Assembly: GCA_040954595.2 (NCBI GenBank)
Contig: CM082589.2
Span: forward strand, 4,340,001-4,404,000
DNA: 64,000 nucleotides
Direction: 5' to 3'
DNA from: Balanoglossus misakiensis
Lineage: Eukaryota; Hemichordata
A program made the position numbers and the translations under genes. The notes under the pieces are model-generated. The model was not told the DNA's origin and searched no databases. It saw only the letters and a program-made list of their open reading frames with translations. Positions 1 to 11,743 of this stretch are shown piece after piece; positions within the stretch are counted from its first letter, which is position 1, and every line of letters starts with the position of its first letter.

Positions 1-318
1 AGGGCGGGCTTTTTTTACCATATTTTGTTTATCAAGACCTCACAGAATGTGTGATTGGTCGGTTGGAGTTATAACAAAATTTGAACTAAAAACCTGGCCA
101 ATAGCAACCTATACAGACCTGCCAATCAAATGATCTTGGAAATCCATGATATCTTTTTTGTTGATGTCCGTTTGTTTTGTTTGTTTGTTATTTTTTGTGG
201 TTTGTTGGCTGTGAAATTATAATATATACAAGCTTACTAAATGTCATAGACATTTTCCCTTGCAGTGTTTAAAAATGATACTTTTTGACTTATGCATCTT
301 TTATGTCTTTCTCCACAG

Positions 319-437
319 ACCACCCTCAGCAACTAGCCAAGACGCCTGGCTACGCCCCAGTGCAGTCGACGCCTGACAACGATGAAAGATACACATGCAA
401 CAGACAATACCAGGAATATGCCATCGTGAATGTGTAA
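319..437 (+). CDS. Terminal coding exon of an unidentified gene (5' part lies outside the window)
   Basis: A pyrimidine-rich acceptor (tttctccacag) ends at 318 and is followed by an open frame to TAA at 435-437. It encodes about 39 residues and is entered in phase 1, since two bases complete a codon begun in the previous exon. The peptide is polar, with two prolines, two tyrosine-containing stretches and the end EYAIVNV. That would suit a cytoplasmic tail, but no domain is recognisable and I cannot name the gene. The downstream sequence is AT-rich with AATAAA at 1069-1074, consistent with a 3' UTR. The exon call rests on the splice signal and open frame only; the upstream 318 bases read as intron. 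Confidence 0.5.
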
Positions 438-2013
438 TGCACATGGTGTAAATCCTATGAGGTTGCTGTCTTTAAAATATTCCAGGGAAACCAGCTGAAC
501 CTGATCAGTATTCAGAAGTGGATTATCGTTTTGTAAAAGCATTTACCAGATTTTTTTGCGACCACAGATGGGGACCGTCGAGGAAAACCACAGGAAAACA
601 TAGACACCTTCTGCACAGATTTAAACTGTGTTGAACTCAACTGGGCCATTACGTACAGATGAAAATGCTACTTAGATTTTAGGACCAGTCAAAACCTACA
701 GAAAAAAGTGGCTTTGATTGGCTGTCTACTTTGAAAGTCGACGGAAATTATGATGTATGTTTAGCATATAGCGAACAACTCACTTAATATATCATGACTG
801 AAATTTACACTGTGTTCATCACAGTCAATATTGTACAGTTCTCAGAGGTGATGACACCAGTGCTGGGTTTATGGACGAGTGTTGTGTCAATAAATGTAAT
901 TGCCATGAAAACCAGTTATAGTGGCTTCATCGCCGTAAACCACGACCTCTTTACAGCAACAGTTTTTGAGTTGCTCTCTCTCTCTCTCTCTCTCGCAGAG
1001 ATAGATGATGATATATTTAGGAAAGCTGAACAATGAATTAGTTTACAAGAATAGTAAATAATTTAGAGAATAAAATTAAAAAGAAATATTTATGTTGTGC
1101 ACAAATATATTATGCTCACATTATTTTGTGATGTTTCTGTTGCCTTTTTTTCTAAGGAAATTTAGATGTATAATATTTCATGACAGATTATTTGCTTATT
1201 TTCATATAATGATTTGTCAATAAAACATCCTCAAAAAATCTTATGTTAGTCAACATTGTCACACACAAAAAACATCTTCTTGCAGTGGATGAATGTATTT
1301 TGTGAATTTCAAGGCACCTCGAAGAAAGATGAGTTCTAATATTTATATATAATTGTGATTAGATATTTACTGGCACACTGACATAACTTTAAATTTACTA
1401 TGGTGTGTCTGTTCAATCTCCCTTTTAAAAGAAGTTTTGTAAATAATATTGAATATGCCAAGACGTAGGGAGAGAAGGGGGAAAAGAAACATTTTGTTGT
1501 ACATTGTTTCTTCCATGATCCAAAGCCTTGAGATATTTATTTGCACTGTTAACTTGTACAGTGCAGATAGTCACAGCTTTACTGTTGTGGCTACATTTAT
1601 ACTTAGAGACACTTATAATTGTTATGTTTGTTATATCAGTACTTCTTTTGTGAAGCTATGTTGTAACATTTTCTTTCCTTGATATTTCATTGCCTTGGAT
1701 GTTTCTTGTTTGCTTCTGTATATAAGAACCTTCCCTAATCACTTGTTAATAATAAATTGCATAGAAAATACAATGAGAATATCTCTGGTTTTCATTCTTT
1801 GTTGTTTTTTTTGTTACGGCAGAAAAACCGGGAGCACACAATGGAGTCTGTGGTTCAACAACATAATAATTAATTGAACACCTAGCCTTCTAAAATCAAA
1901 AGGTTGCACAGAAAAAAAATGTTCTATGTGTTTTACCTTGCTTGGTCGAGGAGTTACCGAGTCCACAAAAGTCCTGGCCGAACTCAAGCCTCCCCAAGGC
2001 ACAGAAGTACATT

Positions 2014-2113
2014 GCTGACAAAGTCCGACATTCACAGAAGCCAGTTGCTCACAAGAGTCCGTTGATCACACAAAGTCCGTTGCTCACACAAAGTCCGTTG
2101 CTCACAGAATCCA
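2014..2113. repeat. Degenerate 18-bp tandem repeat
   Basis: The unit aaagtccgttgctcacac occurs at 2072 and again at 2090. More diverged copies lie upstream (around 2020 and 2050) and a partial one downstream. It lies in AT-rich non-coding sequence, so I treat it as a minisatellite. One forward frame stays open across it, but it has no other sign of coding. Confidence 0.6.
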
Positions 2114-2420
2114 GCCCAGCTAGGTAAATTCCTAATTCCCAAGGCGATGTGAAGTGACATGCTCCTCCGAGTCAGTGCCTCGTGGTTTTTGTGAGAAGGC
2201 CTTTCATACGGGTGACCATCTGGTTATTACTAATATTTAAATGAACAAGTTGAAAAGGCAGGGCCTTTTGTTATGCAAAGAAAAAGCTACCCTTCTCTCG
2301 ACCAAGCAACTAAACAGGGTGTGTCGTAACAATGTGCACTTGTGTGTGTCTGTCTGCCTGAGGTATGTATGTACTGTAGAGCAATAAAATGTATATTGTG
2401 TAGAGCTGGCGGGTAGATAG

Positions 2421-2425
2421 AGTGT

Positions 2426-2457
<32 letters not shown>

Positions 2458-2458
2458 G
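2421..2458. repeat. (GT)n followed by poly-G
   Basis: A (GT) run of about nine units passes directly into about 18 consecutive G. It is a simple low-complexity tract with no coding signal, and its length is prone to sequencing error. Confidence 0.85.
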
Positions 2459-3159
2459 GAGCATGTCCAACTCATAAAGGCATGCATGCTACATGTATGT
2501 ATAAACTGAATATACACTTTCACTTTCTATATACGTTGATCTATTTTATTCAATAAATACCCACAAATAATGAACATCGCATGTGTTGGCTGTTGATGCA
2601 GAATACATAAAATGAACTTGTACATGACTCTCATGTTATTAATAATGCCTGGCAGATAATTTCAAGATCAATGGTACATGTACAAATAGAAACAAGGTTT
2701 CAATTATAAAAGCTGGCATACAATACTCTCTTCTCTAAATTATTCCAAAGCACTTGAAATAAAATTTAAAACACTGGACACATGACTTTGTGTCACACTG
2801 TTGACCTCCAATCAAATACACCTTACCCCTCCCATACATGATATGCTTCGAGTAGGAAACACCCAAAAATCAATCCATAATCATCCAGACAACACATGAA
2901 GAATGGCATGGAAAGGGTCGTTTTGACATAAAATCTCATAAATAATTGCACTTAATTGGAATAGATTCCCATCAATTAAAAAACAAAAACCCCTAGCACT
3001 TGTTTTCTTGAAACTAAACTGAACATGTCAACGGCAGTACCCTTCCTTATCAAAATAAAAACTCAAAGATAACTCCCAACCAAAATTTCCTTTTTTTTTA
3101 AATTGCCACAAGGATTTGTTTCAGGTTAGTTCAATTTACAATCTCCAAAATGATGTTCG

Positions 3160-3520
3160 AATACAGCTTTCCCTTTTCTCAATGATGTCAGTCAGTTGGT
3201 CCTGTGATGACATTATTTGTTCATTTATCTAATGATGCCAGTCCGCTGCCCTCTAAAATTACACCATTTTGTCAATTATTCCCCTGACGAAGTTGCTGAC
3301 AAGGCCTGCTGCCCAATATACCATAATGTTGCCTTATTTCTCCCTGGGTCTGTTGGGTGGCAGCCATGAGATCATTCAGTCACCTTTCCATTCGATGATG
3401 TCATCTGTGCAGTTGTGGCACAGCCGTCTTCAGGTGATGTCATCATAACGCGAGCTAGTCCTTTGATGATGTAATCCAACCAGTGGAAGCAAGCTTGTTC
3501 TCTGATGTCATCCAGCCAAG
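3160..3520. repeat. Degenerate array containing TGATGTCA-like boxes
   Basis: Variants of (a)atgatgtcagt / gatgatgtcatc recur near 3181, 3232, 3394, 3437, 3463 and 3503, interleaved with short similar words such as cagttg and gtcc. TGATGTCA resembles a CRE/AP-1 half-palindrome. The array lies just downstream of the PREB stop codon, so it is probably in the PREB 3' UTR and need not be a transcription-factor array. Unit boundaries are too eroded to fix by eye. Confidence 0.4.
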
Positions 3521-3625
3521 TTGTTCTCAATTCAGTTTACAATCACCATCCCCCAAAAGAGTCAATGAACCAGCTCTCTCAAATACATGACTGCTACACA
3601 CATACAGGGCTTCCAACAAATAGTT

Positions 3626-6600
3626 TTAGAGAGGGTAACCCAGATAGTCTGAGAGGAAGAAGAGTCCGATGATGATAGCCAGGAATCCAAGAAGCATTAA
3701 AATGATTGGATATTCACCTGATAAGATAAAAATAAAGGAAATAAATGATCAGCACAAAAAACATCAGCTACTTTCTCAACATTCACTATTTCCAATAATA
3801 TAGGGAACCACAGCATGACTGGATGATTAAGAGTGCCACCAACAACAAAAGCAGAAACTTACTTTTTCTATTTACTCTGATCATCTTGCACTGTTTGTCC
3901 ACCGATATACTAATCAATGCACAGTCCTGGTTGCCGAGGATTTCTGCATTTCTGGCGGTCAGCGGTGCAAACGACAAGCCAGTTACAAAGATACCATGCA
4001 CATTATTCACCCACTTCAGTTTCTGGCAATCAAAAAAAATGCAAACTGTTAGAAAATTGTTACTGTACATATTAGTTAGTGTTTCATTCTTACCATCATT
4101 TCTTCAGATTTAATTTTTCAACACACCAGGCACACAGGGCATAAGGCATAAGCTCTGCATGATAGCATGGCAACTTTATGAGATCAATATACATGTATCA
4201 TCAGTGATTACCAAACCAGCATACATTAGACGAACTACTGGTATTTACCTGTAAACTGAAAGCAATATAGACGGCCACTGCACCAGACATGGTTCCCAGA
4301 CCAATGTAATTACCATCCGCACTGCAAAACAAATCAAATCATTTGTAAGAGAGCAGTAAATGAAGAATTCATCTTCTACTCCGGACAAGCACTGAATCAT
4401 AGCATGTGTAGAGTGTCTGATTTGGTGTCAACTCCAAGACTGAACAGTACACCAACACAGTCCAAACTAAAAGAGGACCTCTCTCTCTCTCTTACCTGAC
4501 AGCAAGGGCCGATAACACATCTGTGCCGGTCGACACCATTTTCTCAACCAAGAACAGTTTAGTGTCCCACTTGGTGATGTAACACTGTGTGTTGCTCTTT
4601 CCTCGCACATGAGGTACGTGGATTGTAAATAGCTTGGACTTCTTGGCATCGTTTTCAACAACGCCAAACCTGCAAGACCTAAACCTGTAGGCTTTCTCGT
4701 CGTCTGTCTGATTCCAATGAAGTTCATGTTCTTTGCTCCCATCCTTGGTGCTCCACACATAGGCTTTACAGTCCCTGGACACTGATACAACCTGTCAAAC
4801 CAAATCAATCATTCTTTCAATTTATATTAAAGGATTATTTCTATGAATAATTTGCTTATGTCATGCTTTTATATGCAGATTTTGGTGACATACAAAGTCA
4901 CATATAAATCCAGGAGAAATCACATGACCCTGAATATGTCAATCATATGCACTCAAATAAGACTAAATAACTGAAAAGATCCGTCCATAAAGACCTCTCT
5001 GGAATAAGATACATGTACGAGGACAATGTAAAGCATGGAGAGTTGTTTACCTTGTCACCAAAAGGACTGACATCCACATCGTCAATTTCTTTACTGTGAG
5101 CTTCGATCTCAAACTGTTTGCTGAGTTCTGGATGCTGTGGTAAACAAATAAACACAAGTCTTCACCCAAGAGATATCAATAAAGAAGTGTGTAAAGTGGA
5201 TAGTCTATCAGAGACAGTGTTCTTCTTAGAACAATTATGAACGGGTAACAAAATGTGTTGCGTAAAAACCATGAGTATACATGAAGGATCAGTTTCAGAT
5301 TTGTAAGTATAACGGATAGAAAAATAGATTTTCATTCACTGTACATACCTTCCAAACTCTCAGATATCCATCGGCACCTCCAGTGACAAGGAGAGATTTG
5401 TCATGGATGAAACGCACAGTTTTCTGGTATTGTTCAGTCTCATTAAAATCAGTCTGTACCGACTTCAGTCTTTCAATGACAAATTTATACGTGTCTTCTG
5501 AATCAAAGTCATCCACTGTCTTGCCAGCTTCTTTGCCCTTGCGTCTCCTTGTTTCTAAGCGGACAGAAAAGGACAGTTTGTTTTAAATGTCTTTATTCTT
5601 CAAATTTTATCTTTTAAACACAATCAAATCAACCAGACATGCCACAATGCAGCAGCCACACGCGAACACACATATTCTTCACACCTATGTCTGTTTCTCG
5701 TCTCTGATTACACAAGCGCTTCAGAATATTATATAGACATGCTATATTTCATCTTGAAAGTAGGCACGGCTTGCTCTGTGGGACAAAGGTCAGTGACCTT
5801 CAGAGACAACTGATTGAATATCTTTACCCAAATAAGACGTCCTCCACATCCAAACCAAGGTCATCAAAATAAAATCAACTCATCATTTTCTCATAAATTA
5901 CCTGTTTCTTCACTTTTTTCGTTGTTTTCCTTCACTTTCCTCACACCATACAGTTGACAAAACTCATCTTTTCCTGTTGCCAGAAGACAGCTGTTCACAC
6001 CATTGGCAGTGATGGCACTGTTCATGATCGCACTCCTGTCTGTCTTTGTATCAGTGTCATATCTGTAGGCACTGATAGCTGACACTAACTTCTTTGTTCC
6101 AAATAACTCAAACACTTCCTATTTATCAACAAACAACATAATAATTTTAACCACAATTAAATACTGTAATGGAAGAGAAAAAATGTCAGTGGTTCTAATC
6201 TCCATGTAATCACCAACCCCAGCTTGCTAATCAAAAGCATTAACCAAGCTAAAAATAGACGTGTTAATTTAATTATCGGTATGGGCCTGGTACCAGACTT
6301 GTTCAATTTCAAGTTTGTAATGAAATCGAGTTATTCGTGAACTGAACACTTGTCAATTCCAGTCGCTGTTGCACACGCAAACACAACTAGTTTACTTACT
6401 ATTTTCATCAATAGGATAAAAACCATAAGCGAGACAATGTCAGCTTGTGTGTCAATCGTCAACATATGTGACCAAATCCTTTTCACTCAGGTTGTTGTCA
6501 AGAGTGGGCATGGCACCCTCTGTCGTCTGTTACATCGGTGTGAACAGTCGACAGACGATGCCAACAGACACAATGAAGACACAGTACTCACAATTGCATT

Positions 6601-6711
6601 TGGGACTCCCGTTCTAGCCTGACCTCCGCCACCGGCGACCAGAAAATGGACATCGTCGAGCGTACAAACTGTGTATGGAGGAAAGTCCGTATTGCACAGT
6701 GTCGACGCCAT
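3626..6711 (-). CDS. PREB: Prolactin regulatory element-binding protein / SEC12 homologue (WD40, ER membrane)
   Basis: PREB/SEC12 is the ER-membrane guanine-nucleotide exchange factor that activates SAR1 to start COPII coat assembly. Eight exons (6592-6711, 5902-6118, 5349-5554, 5051-5134, 4496-4791, 4249-4321, 3863-4022, 3626-3717) join in phase to give 415 residues, close to the vertebrate protein (about 417). The N-terminus carries the VAGGGGQARTGVPN segment seen in PREB. WD-type blades follow, with ends such as GGADGYLRVWK and SRDCKAYVW. The last exon encodes a hydrophobic segment (about residues 387-408) ending near LSDYLGYPL, the expected C-terminal membrane anchor. ATG at 6711 is the first in-frame start and sits in a GTCGACGCC-type context on the coding strand's complement. 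All introns have GT/AG ends. It appears intact. Identification is from family knowledge of length, blades and anchor. Confidence 0.93.
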
Positions 6712-6801
6712 TTTGTGTTGACTGACCTCTGAACTCTGAATGCCGCGCTCTGATTGGTCAATGCAGAACTAGCGTAAACCCCCTAACACAGTGTCAATTT
6801 A
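6712..6801 (-). promoter_or_regulatory. Short PREB 5' flank between the gene and the palindrome edge
   Basis: Only about 90 bp separate the PREB start codon from the outer boundary of the left palindrome arm. It includes a tgattggtca word, a CCAAT box when read on the minus strand (TGACCAATCA), near 6751. No TATA box is obvious. If the palindrome arose next to PREB, its core promoter must lie here or in the arm itself. Inferred from position only. Confidence 0.35.
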
Positions 6802-7209
6802 AAAACTCAGCGCCATCAGTGGTAGATATATCAAAGGCCCCTTGTCTTTACTTTTGTCATTTTTCTTGCCTTGCCTTTATGAACGTGAGTCTTAACCGCA
6901 AACTGGTGTCCATTTATTATGAGTACTCCGTCTAAAGAAGGTAATGACAAGGTTGCTTCTGTGTAAATGGTCAGTGGGTTCGTCCAGCCAACGACAATAA
7001 CTTTGCAGCTAGTATTTCATGTAGGCTAATACTGTGCGAAATTTAGCTAAGATCAGTTTGTGTTTTAATGTGGTCATGGGGGATAAAATATTAACACAAA
7101 AACACACACAGTCACATATGAATTAAAATGATTTAATTTTACTCCAAAGAAAAATGGATGGGTGTAGTACAATCAAACAAGCATCCCATAACCCCGGCCA
7201 GTGGTCATT

Positions 7210-7560
7210 CTCAGTACGTGGTGTTATAATTATTTTTTTTGTTTTGTTTTTATTAATTTTTTATGTATTTTTGTTTTTATATATATGTTTTTGTTTTCAT
7301 GAGGTTTTGATATTTTTTATTTTTGCTTTTTAATTTTTTGTCTTTGAATTAATATTTTTTCTTATTTTTTTGTTTTGATATTTTTTTTTTATTTTCATTA
7401 GGTTTTGATATTTTTTTTATTTTCATTAGGTTTTGATATTTTTTTTTTTGCTTTTTTATTTTTTCTTTGATTTCATTTTTTCTATATTTTTTGTTTTGAT
7501 ATTTTTTTTTTATTTTCATTAGGTTTTATGATTTTTTTTTATTTTTGATTTTTTTAATAA
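7210..7560. repeat. T-rich block with a recurring TTTTGATATTTTTT...TTTTCATTAGG unit (left arm)
   Basis: Nearly pure T/A sequence in which ttttgatattttttt and attttcattagg alternate at least four times. It lies between the stop codon of the arm's gene and the outer arm edge, so it is probably 3' to that gene. The mirror copy is at 14570-14890 with a different number and order of units, showing that this is the fastest-changing part of the palindrome. Confidence 0.75.
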
Positions 7561-7928
7561 GTGAAAACACCATTTGATATCTCCATGTCACACATTAGTT
7601 GTTTGGTATCCGATTCCTGTTTTTAACCATCGGCATCGACAAAAATTCCCTTACACGTCAAAAGACATACACTGTCCCTTCACCACCACTCGAGATGTTT
7701 GATTCACGTGGGTTTTACTTTTTTACTTTTTCCACGTTTCAAGTGGGGACCGACAATTTCACGTGTCTCTGTCGCATTGTCGTCATGGGAACTTTTATCC
7801 CTCGGTCTTCGAGTTTTGAATCATATTCGTTTCAAATGCGTGACGCGTACTTTATGAATTGACCACTTGGCATTACCTCTGATGCTTGGGAAATTACCCC
7901 CCTCGACACCCATCCATATTCTCGGTGT

Positions 7929-10414
7929 CTAATTTGCATGTTTGGTCCTGGACCTCCTGGACCTGCCCCGTTTGGACTTCTTATTGGCCTTCTGCTGATC
8001 GGCCTCCCAGTCGGCTGCGTAGCCCGTGGGCATCGGAGTGTCGCAGTGGCGGTAGGGTTGGTTCACCAAGGCTGCGTTCTCGTCCAGCGTCGGCAGGTGG
8101 AGGGTGGTCGGTGGTCGCAGAGGACGCACTATGATGGCGGGGAGCTCCTTCTCTACCTGCGGGTGGATGTTGATCTCCGGCAAGACGTTGCGGCGCAAGT
8201 CGTCGGCTGGTGGTGCAGGGCGATAGTTGACCTTACGGGTCTGCTTAGGCTTCTCGCCGGTAGGCATGGTGGGCAGCATTGGTGATACGCAGGTGGTGGG
8301 AACGATGGGCTTTGGTCTTCCAGTAGGTGGCCGGGGTTTCTTCGGCCTGGCGCTCTGCAGGCGAGGCATGTTTGATCTTTCCTCGGTAGGTAGGCGAGGC
8401 AGCATTGGTGATTCGCAGATGGTGGGAACGACCGGCTTTGGTCTTCCAGTAGGTGGCCGGGGTTTCTTCGGCCTGGCGCTCTGCAGACGAGGCATGTTTG
8501 ATCTCTCCTCGGTAGGCAGAGGAGGCTGCAGCATTGGTTTGATTGGTGGATGTGGCGCCTTCTTGGACTTGACCATCTCTGCTTGCTCCTCACGGATGGG
8601 GGATGGAGCTCCTGACTGTGGCATAACAGCGCCATGTTTCTCAGCTATGCGCCTTCGGGCGGATCCTACGTTACTCCATTCATCTGTAAAAAATATAATA
8701 GTATGCTGAATTTTGTCCTGTACCTTTACAATCTGGCCAAAATTGTTTAATGTTACAGGAAACTCCTGGAGAAGTGTCCAAACCCAATGTTTTCGATGGT
8801 AAGGTTGGACCTCTAAAGTGGGAACTGGGGATGAAAGGGTTAAAACAATCACGCGTACACTACATGAAGCAAATACTTACCATTACCGTTCACAGACCTC
8901 TGTGAGACAGAAGGGGTTGGTGGTCGCTGACGTCCGGTTAAATCCATCTCCTGCAAGATTTTCTTTCGGCGGGCAACAACCGATGGTAGTGGTTTGTGTT
9001 CGCCTCGATAGGCAGCGCGGGGACGGTTCAGATTGCCAACCAGTCTCCTGGGCGCCGGCGGTGGGGGAGGTAGGCTTCCCACCAGAGTATTGGCCCACAC
9101 CTTTTCTTCTGGTGTTTCGTAGAAGTCATCGTCCATCTTGCTTTGAGTGCGTGGATCGTAGAGATCGTCAGGAGTTGGAGTTGGCCCTGTTAATGATGAA
9201 TCGACTAACGTCAGGGTTGTCGCAATAACATTTGCTTTGAGGGGAATGCATGTGAAGAAAATGAGCAGTTTTCAAACTATTTCTTCGCTTCCAATCATAA
9301 GCGTGTGAGTGTCCATTTTGTTACGTATGGCTATTAGTTTGATTGATATCTTGCATTTCTTTACTCTGAAATATATTTGTTATTCATCATTGCAACACTT
9401 GATAAATTGAAAATTACAGCGCTGTATCTATCAACATGTACTTTGATTAAGTAAGACCGAAAATCATCCGTTCATACATACCATGATGAATAATGAGAAT
9501 GTCTGGCGACTTCGTATTTTCCGTACGTTCATCATCAGTCTCCGATCCAAGAGGATAATCACCTTTCGCACCTGGTCAGACAAGAAGTAAAGACAATAAT
9601 TATTTTTGTCAGTTCAACTTGTCGGCAAATTTTTTTCCAATATTACCTACCCAAAAAATGTTTACGCATATAACTAAAGTTTCCCGAAAATTAAATAAAA
9701 TTGGTAATGTTACATAGGCACAAAATAAATACTTGCTTTTTTGCTGGCAAAAATCTCCGAACACAGTAAACAAATTTCAATACACTGGAGGCATTATGAC
9801 AACTTTACCTTTAGCCTTTCTGGCTGTAGCAGCATCCATCAACGCGGGATCATCCAAGTCCATGATCTCCAAGCCGTCAGGAGTACGGACACCAAGCATC
9901 TTGGCAGGGTCCGACTTCTTCATCACCCTTACGGGGGACTGACGGGGGCGGTTGGTCTGACGCTTCGGTTGGTTCAACAAAGCCGGAAAAGCACCGTTCT
10001 CTGCCGTCGATGGCAGGATGTCACCTGATAAAAGCAAAATCGAAAAATCAAAACTTCCTGTAATTAATTTCGCGACTACTGTATTTACCCAAATAAAACT
10101 GATGTTAATAATCTGGCAGGCAAGCGTGCAAATTACAAAATGAGAACATGGTCACCGAAGTAAAATTGAATACGGAGTAGACAACTTTTGATTACGCGTC
10201 TTATTTGCGCTGTCTTACAATCTTTGCTGTTTCAAGATGTACTCTAAAACAAGACACAGAATTATCGGTGAGAGGACTTACTTCGAATAGTGCGTGGTGA
10301 TGATTCGAGGGAAGAGACTGCTGTCACTGACTGAGTATTCTGATTTCTGTCCTCGTCATCTTTGTGGCGTCGCACGTAGCGGCCAGTGATCGGATCACGA
10401 CGAAAACCCTCCAT
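7929..10414 (-). CDS. Uncharacterised 499-aa proline-rich basic protein, palindrome copy 1
   Basis: Five exons (10282-10414, 9809-10024, 9482-9571, 8881-9186, 7929-8683) have GT/AG introns, all in phase 1, and give 499 residues. I do not recognise the family. The protein starts MEGFRRDPITGRYVRRHKDD. It has an acidic stretch LEIMDLDDPALMD in exon 2, a PPPPPAPRR run in exon 4 and two 42-residue repeats in the last exon with cores TEERSNMPRLQSARPKK and RPPTGRPKP. The C-terminus (KKSKRGRSRRSRTKHAN) is strongly basic and could be a nuclear signal. No signal peptide or membrane segment is visible, and composition suggests disorder. It is intact and differs from copy 2 at about 17 residues. Transcription runs outward from the palindrome centre. 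Confidence 0.8.
8774..8846 (+). repeat. Short interspersed repeat, one terminus (copy in intron 4 of the left gene)
   Basis: The stretch ends in ggggatgaaagggttaaaa and matches the right half of the fuller element at 34758-34853, including the shared core ggttggacct. It lies in the last intron of the minus-strand gene. Its mirror image at 13316-13390 is the same insertion in the other arm, so it predates the palindrome duplication. Confidence 0.6.
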
Positions 10415-10423
10415 AACTTCATG

Positions 10424-10495
10424 TGGAGGGGGAGGAGAGAGAGGGAGGGATGAGAGAGAGAGGGGGGAGAAACAGAGACAGAGAGACGGAGAGAT
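10424..10495. repeat. GA-rich tract immediately 5' of the left gene's start codon
   Basis: On the minus (coding) strand this is a CT-rich tract ending about 10 bp before the ATG at 10414. The mirror tract at 11650-11735 is longer and contains a run of C. Its position makes it a 5' UTR polypyrimidine tract or part of the core promoter. Length differs between the arms. Confidence 0.6.
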
Positions 10496-11057
10496 GATAA
10501 TTGTGACAAGGCCGAAGCTTGTATTTGTGCCGCGCTCACGCAGAACTCCGTGTTTATTTGTTCATTGAAATTGACTGGAAATTTTACAAAAAATGTTTGT
10601 AGAACTAAATTGTTTGTCGATAGTTTGCCTTTTAACTGAAGAAACACTGGTGCTATGCTTTTCATTGCGATAGGAATCTTCAAAAAATTGTGCTAACCAT
10701 GTTTCCGTAAGAGCCATAGCAACGCGCAACGCTTTCACTCCGCCTCTGTCCTAGATGCAAATTTTGAAGCAGAAAAAAATCGTCATAATTTTTTTTAAAA
10801 TCTTTAAAACTTACCTAGAACAATAACTGGTTAAGTAATCTTGCTCATGTGAGAATACAACAAAGGAACTATTTGTATTTGAGGAGAGATTTGGGATAAA
10901 ACCTAAGAGCCCGGAGACGCAGTGTATTGAATGCACAATAACTGGAACTCGGGTGCCGCAAACTTGGGGCCGACAATCGCATTCGGTTTTCGAACTTCTC
11001 GCTGCTTGCGTCATGGAACGTTTGTTCATGTTGTGCTTAGGCGAGAAAATGCGTGAT

Positions 11058-11083
11058 CGTCAGCGTGACGAGAATCGAAGAAA
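11058..11083. other. 26-bp spacer at the palindrome centre
   Basis: The inner 17 bp of the arms, gcgagaaaatgcgtgat at 11041-11057 and its exact reverse complement at 11084-11100, flank 26 bp that do not pair across the centre. Both genes start about 650 bp either side of this point, so the 1.33 kb between the two ATGs (10415-11743) is a shared, symmetric promoter region. Such closely spaced arms can extrude as a cruciform and are normally unstable. Confidence 0.85.
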
Positions 11084-11649
11084 ATCACGCATTTTCTCGC
11101 CTGAGACCAATATGAACAAACGTTCTATGACGCAAGCAGCGAGAAGTTCGAAAACCGAATGCGATTGTCGGCCCCAAGTTTGCGGCACCCGAGTTCCAGT
11201 TATTGTGCATTCAATACACTGCGTCTCCGGGCTCTTTGGTTTATCCCAAATCTCTCCTCAAATACAAATAGTTCCTTGGTTGTATACTCAAATGAGCAAG
11301 ATTACTTAACCAGTTATTGTTCTAGGTAAGTTTTAAAGATTTTTAAAATATTTATTACGATTTTTTTCTGCTTCAAAATTTGCATCTAGGACAGAGGCGG
11401 AGTGAAAGCGCTGCGCGTTGCTATGGCTCTTACGGAATCACATACTTGGTTAGCACAATTTTTTTTGAAGATTTCTGTCGCAAATAAAAGCATAGCACCA
11501 GTGTTTCTTCAGTTAAAAGGCAAACTATCGACACACCATTTAGTTCTAATAACATTTTTGTAAAATTTCCCATCAATTTCGATGAACAAACACGGAGTTC
11601 TGCGTGAACGCGGCACAAATACAAACTTCGGCTTTGTCACAATTATCAT

Positions 11650-11671
11650 CTCTCTGTCTCTCTCTCTCTCT

Positions 11672-11706
<35 letters not shown>

Positions 11707-11735
11707 ATCCCTCCCTCTTTCTCCTCCCCCTCCAC
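11650..11735. repeat. CT/C-rich tract immediately 5' of the right gene's start codon
   Basis: (CT)n, then about 12 C, then (CT)n and mixed pyrimidines, ending about 10 bp before the ATG at 11744. It mirrors 10424-10495 but is longer. It is likely within the 5' UTR or core promoter of the right gene. Confidence 0.65.
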
Positions 11736-11743
11736 ATGAAGTT

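Larger units (their letters stand above)
438..3625. other. 3' UTR and intergenic stretch between two convergent genes
   Basis: No convincing coding exon is visible. The left part is probably the 3' UTR of the gene ending at 437, with AATAAA-type signals near 1069 and 1219. The right part is probably the 3' UTR of PREB, transcribed on the minus strand. Near 2545-2557 the bases TTTATT then AATAAA give polyadenylation hexamers for both strands within 15 bp, a plausible shared end for convergent transcripts. It also holds a (CT)n run at 974-994, an 18-bp tandem repeat around 2014-2113, a (GT)n-(G)n run at 2421-2458, and a degenerate TGATGTCA-containing array at 3160-3520. Confidence 0.5.
6802..11057. 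repeat. Left arm of an ~8.5-kb inverted repeat (palindrome)
   Basis: The reverse complement of this stretch matches 11084-15334 almost base for base in the coding exons and closely in introns and flanks, with small indels. Homology runs from the centre to the outer edge: the word cgccatcagtggt near 6810 is mirrored near 15330. Beyond that the two flanks differ, with PREB on the left and unrelated sequence on the right. The arm carries a complete five-exon gene (7929-10414, minus strand) plus an AT-rich repeat block. Outer portions are more diverged than inner ones. Confidence 0.95.

Noticed and set aside
4467-4808. 113-codon minus-strand open frame overlapping PREB
   Set aside because: Alternative frame of PREB exon 5; the WD40 frame at 4496-4791 is the real one.
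8227-8709. 160-codon plus-strand open frame over the last exon of the left palindrome gene (and its mirror 13453-13938)
   Set aside because: It is antisense to a well-supported exon with matching splice sites in both arms. The long frame follows from the repeat and high GC.
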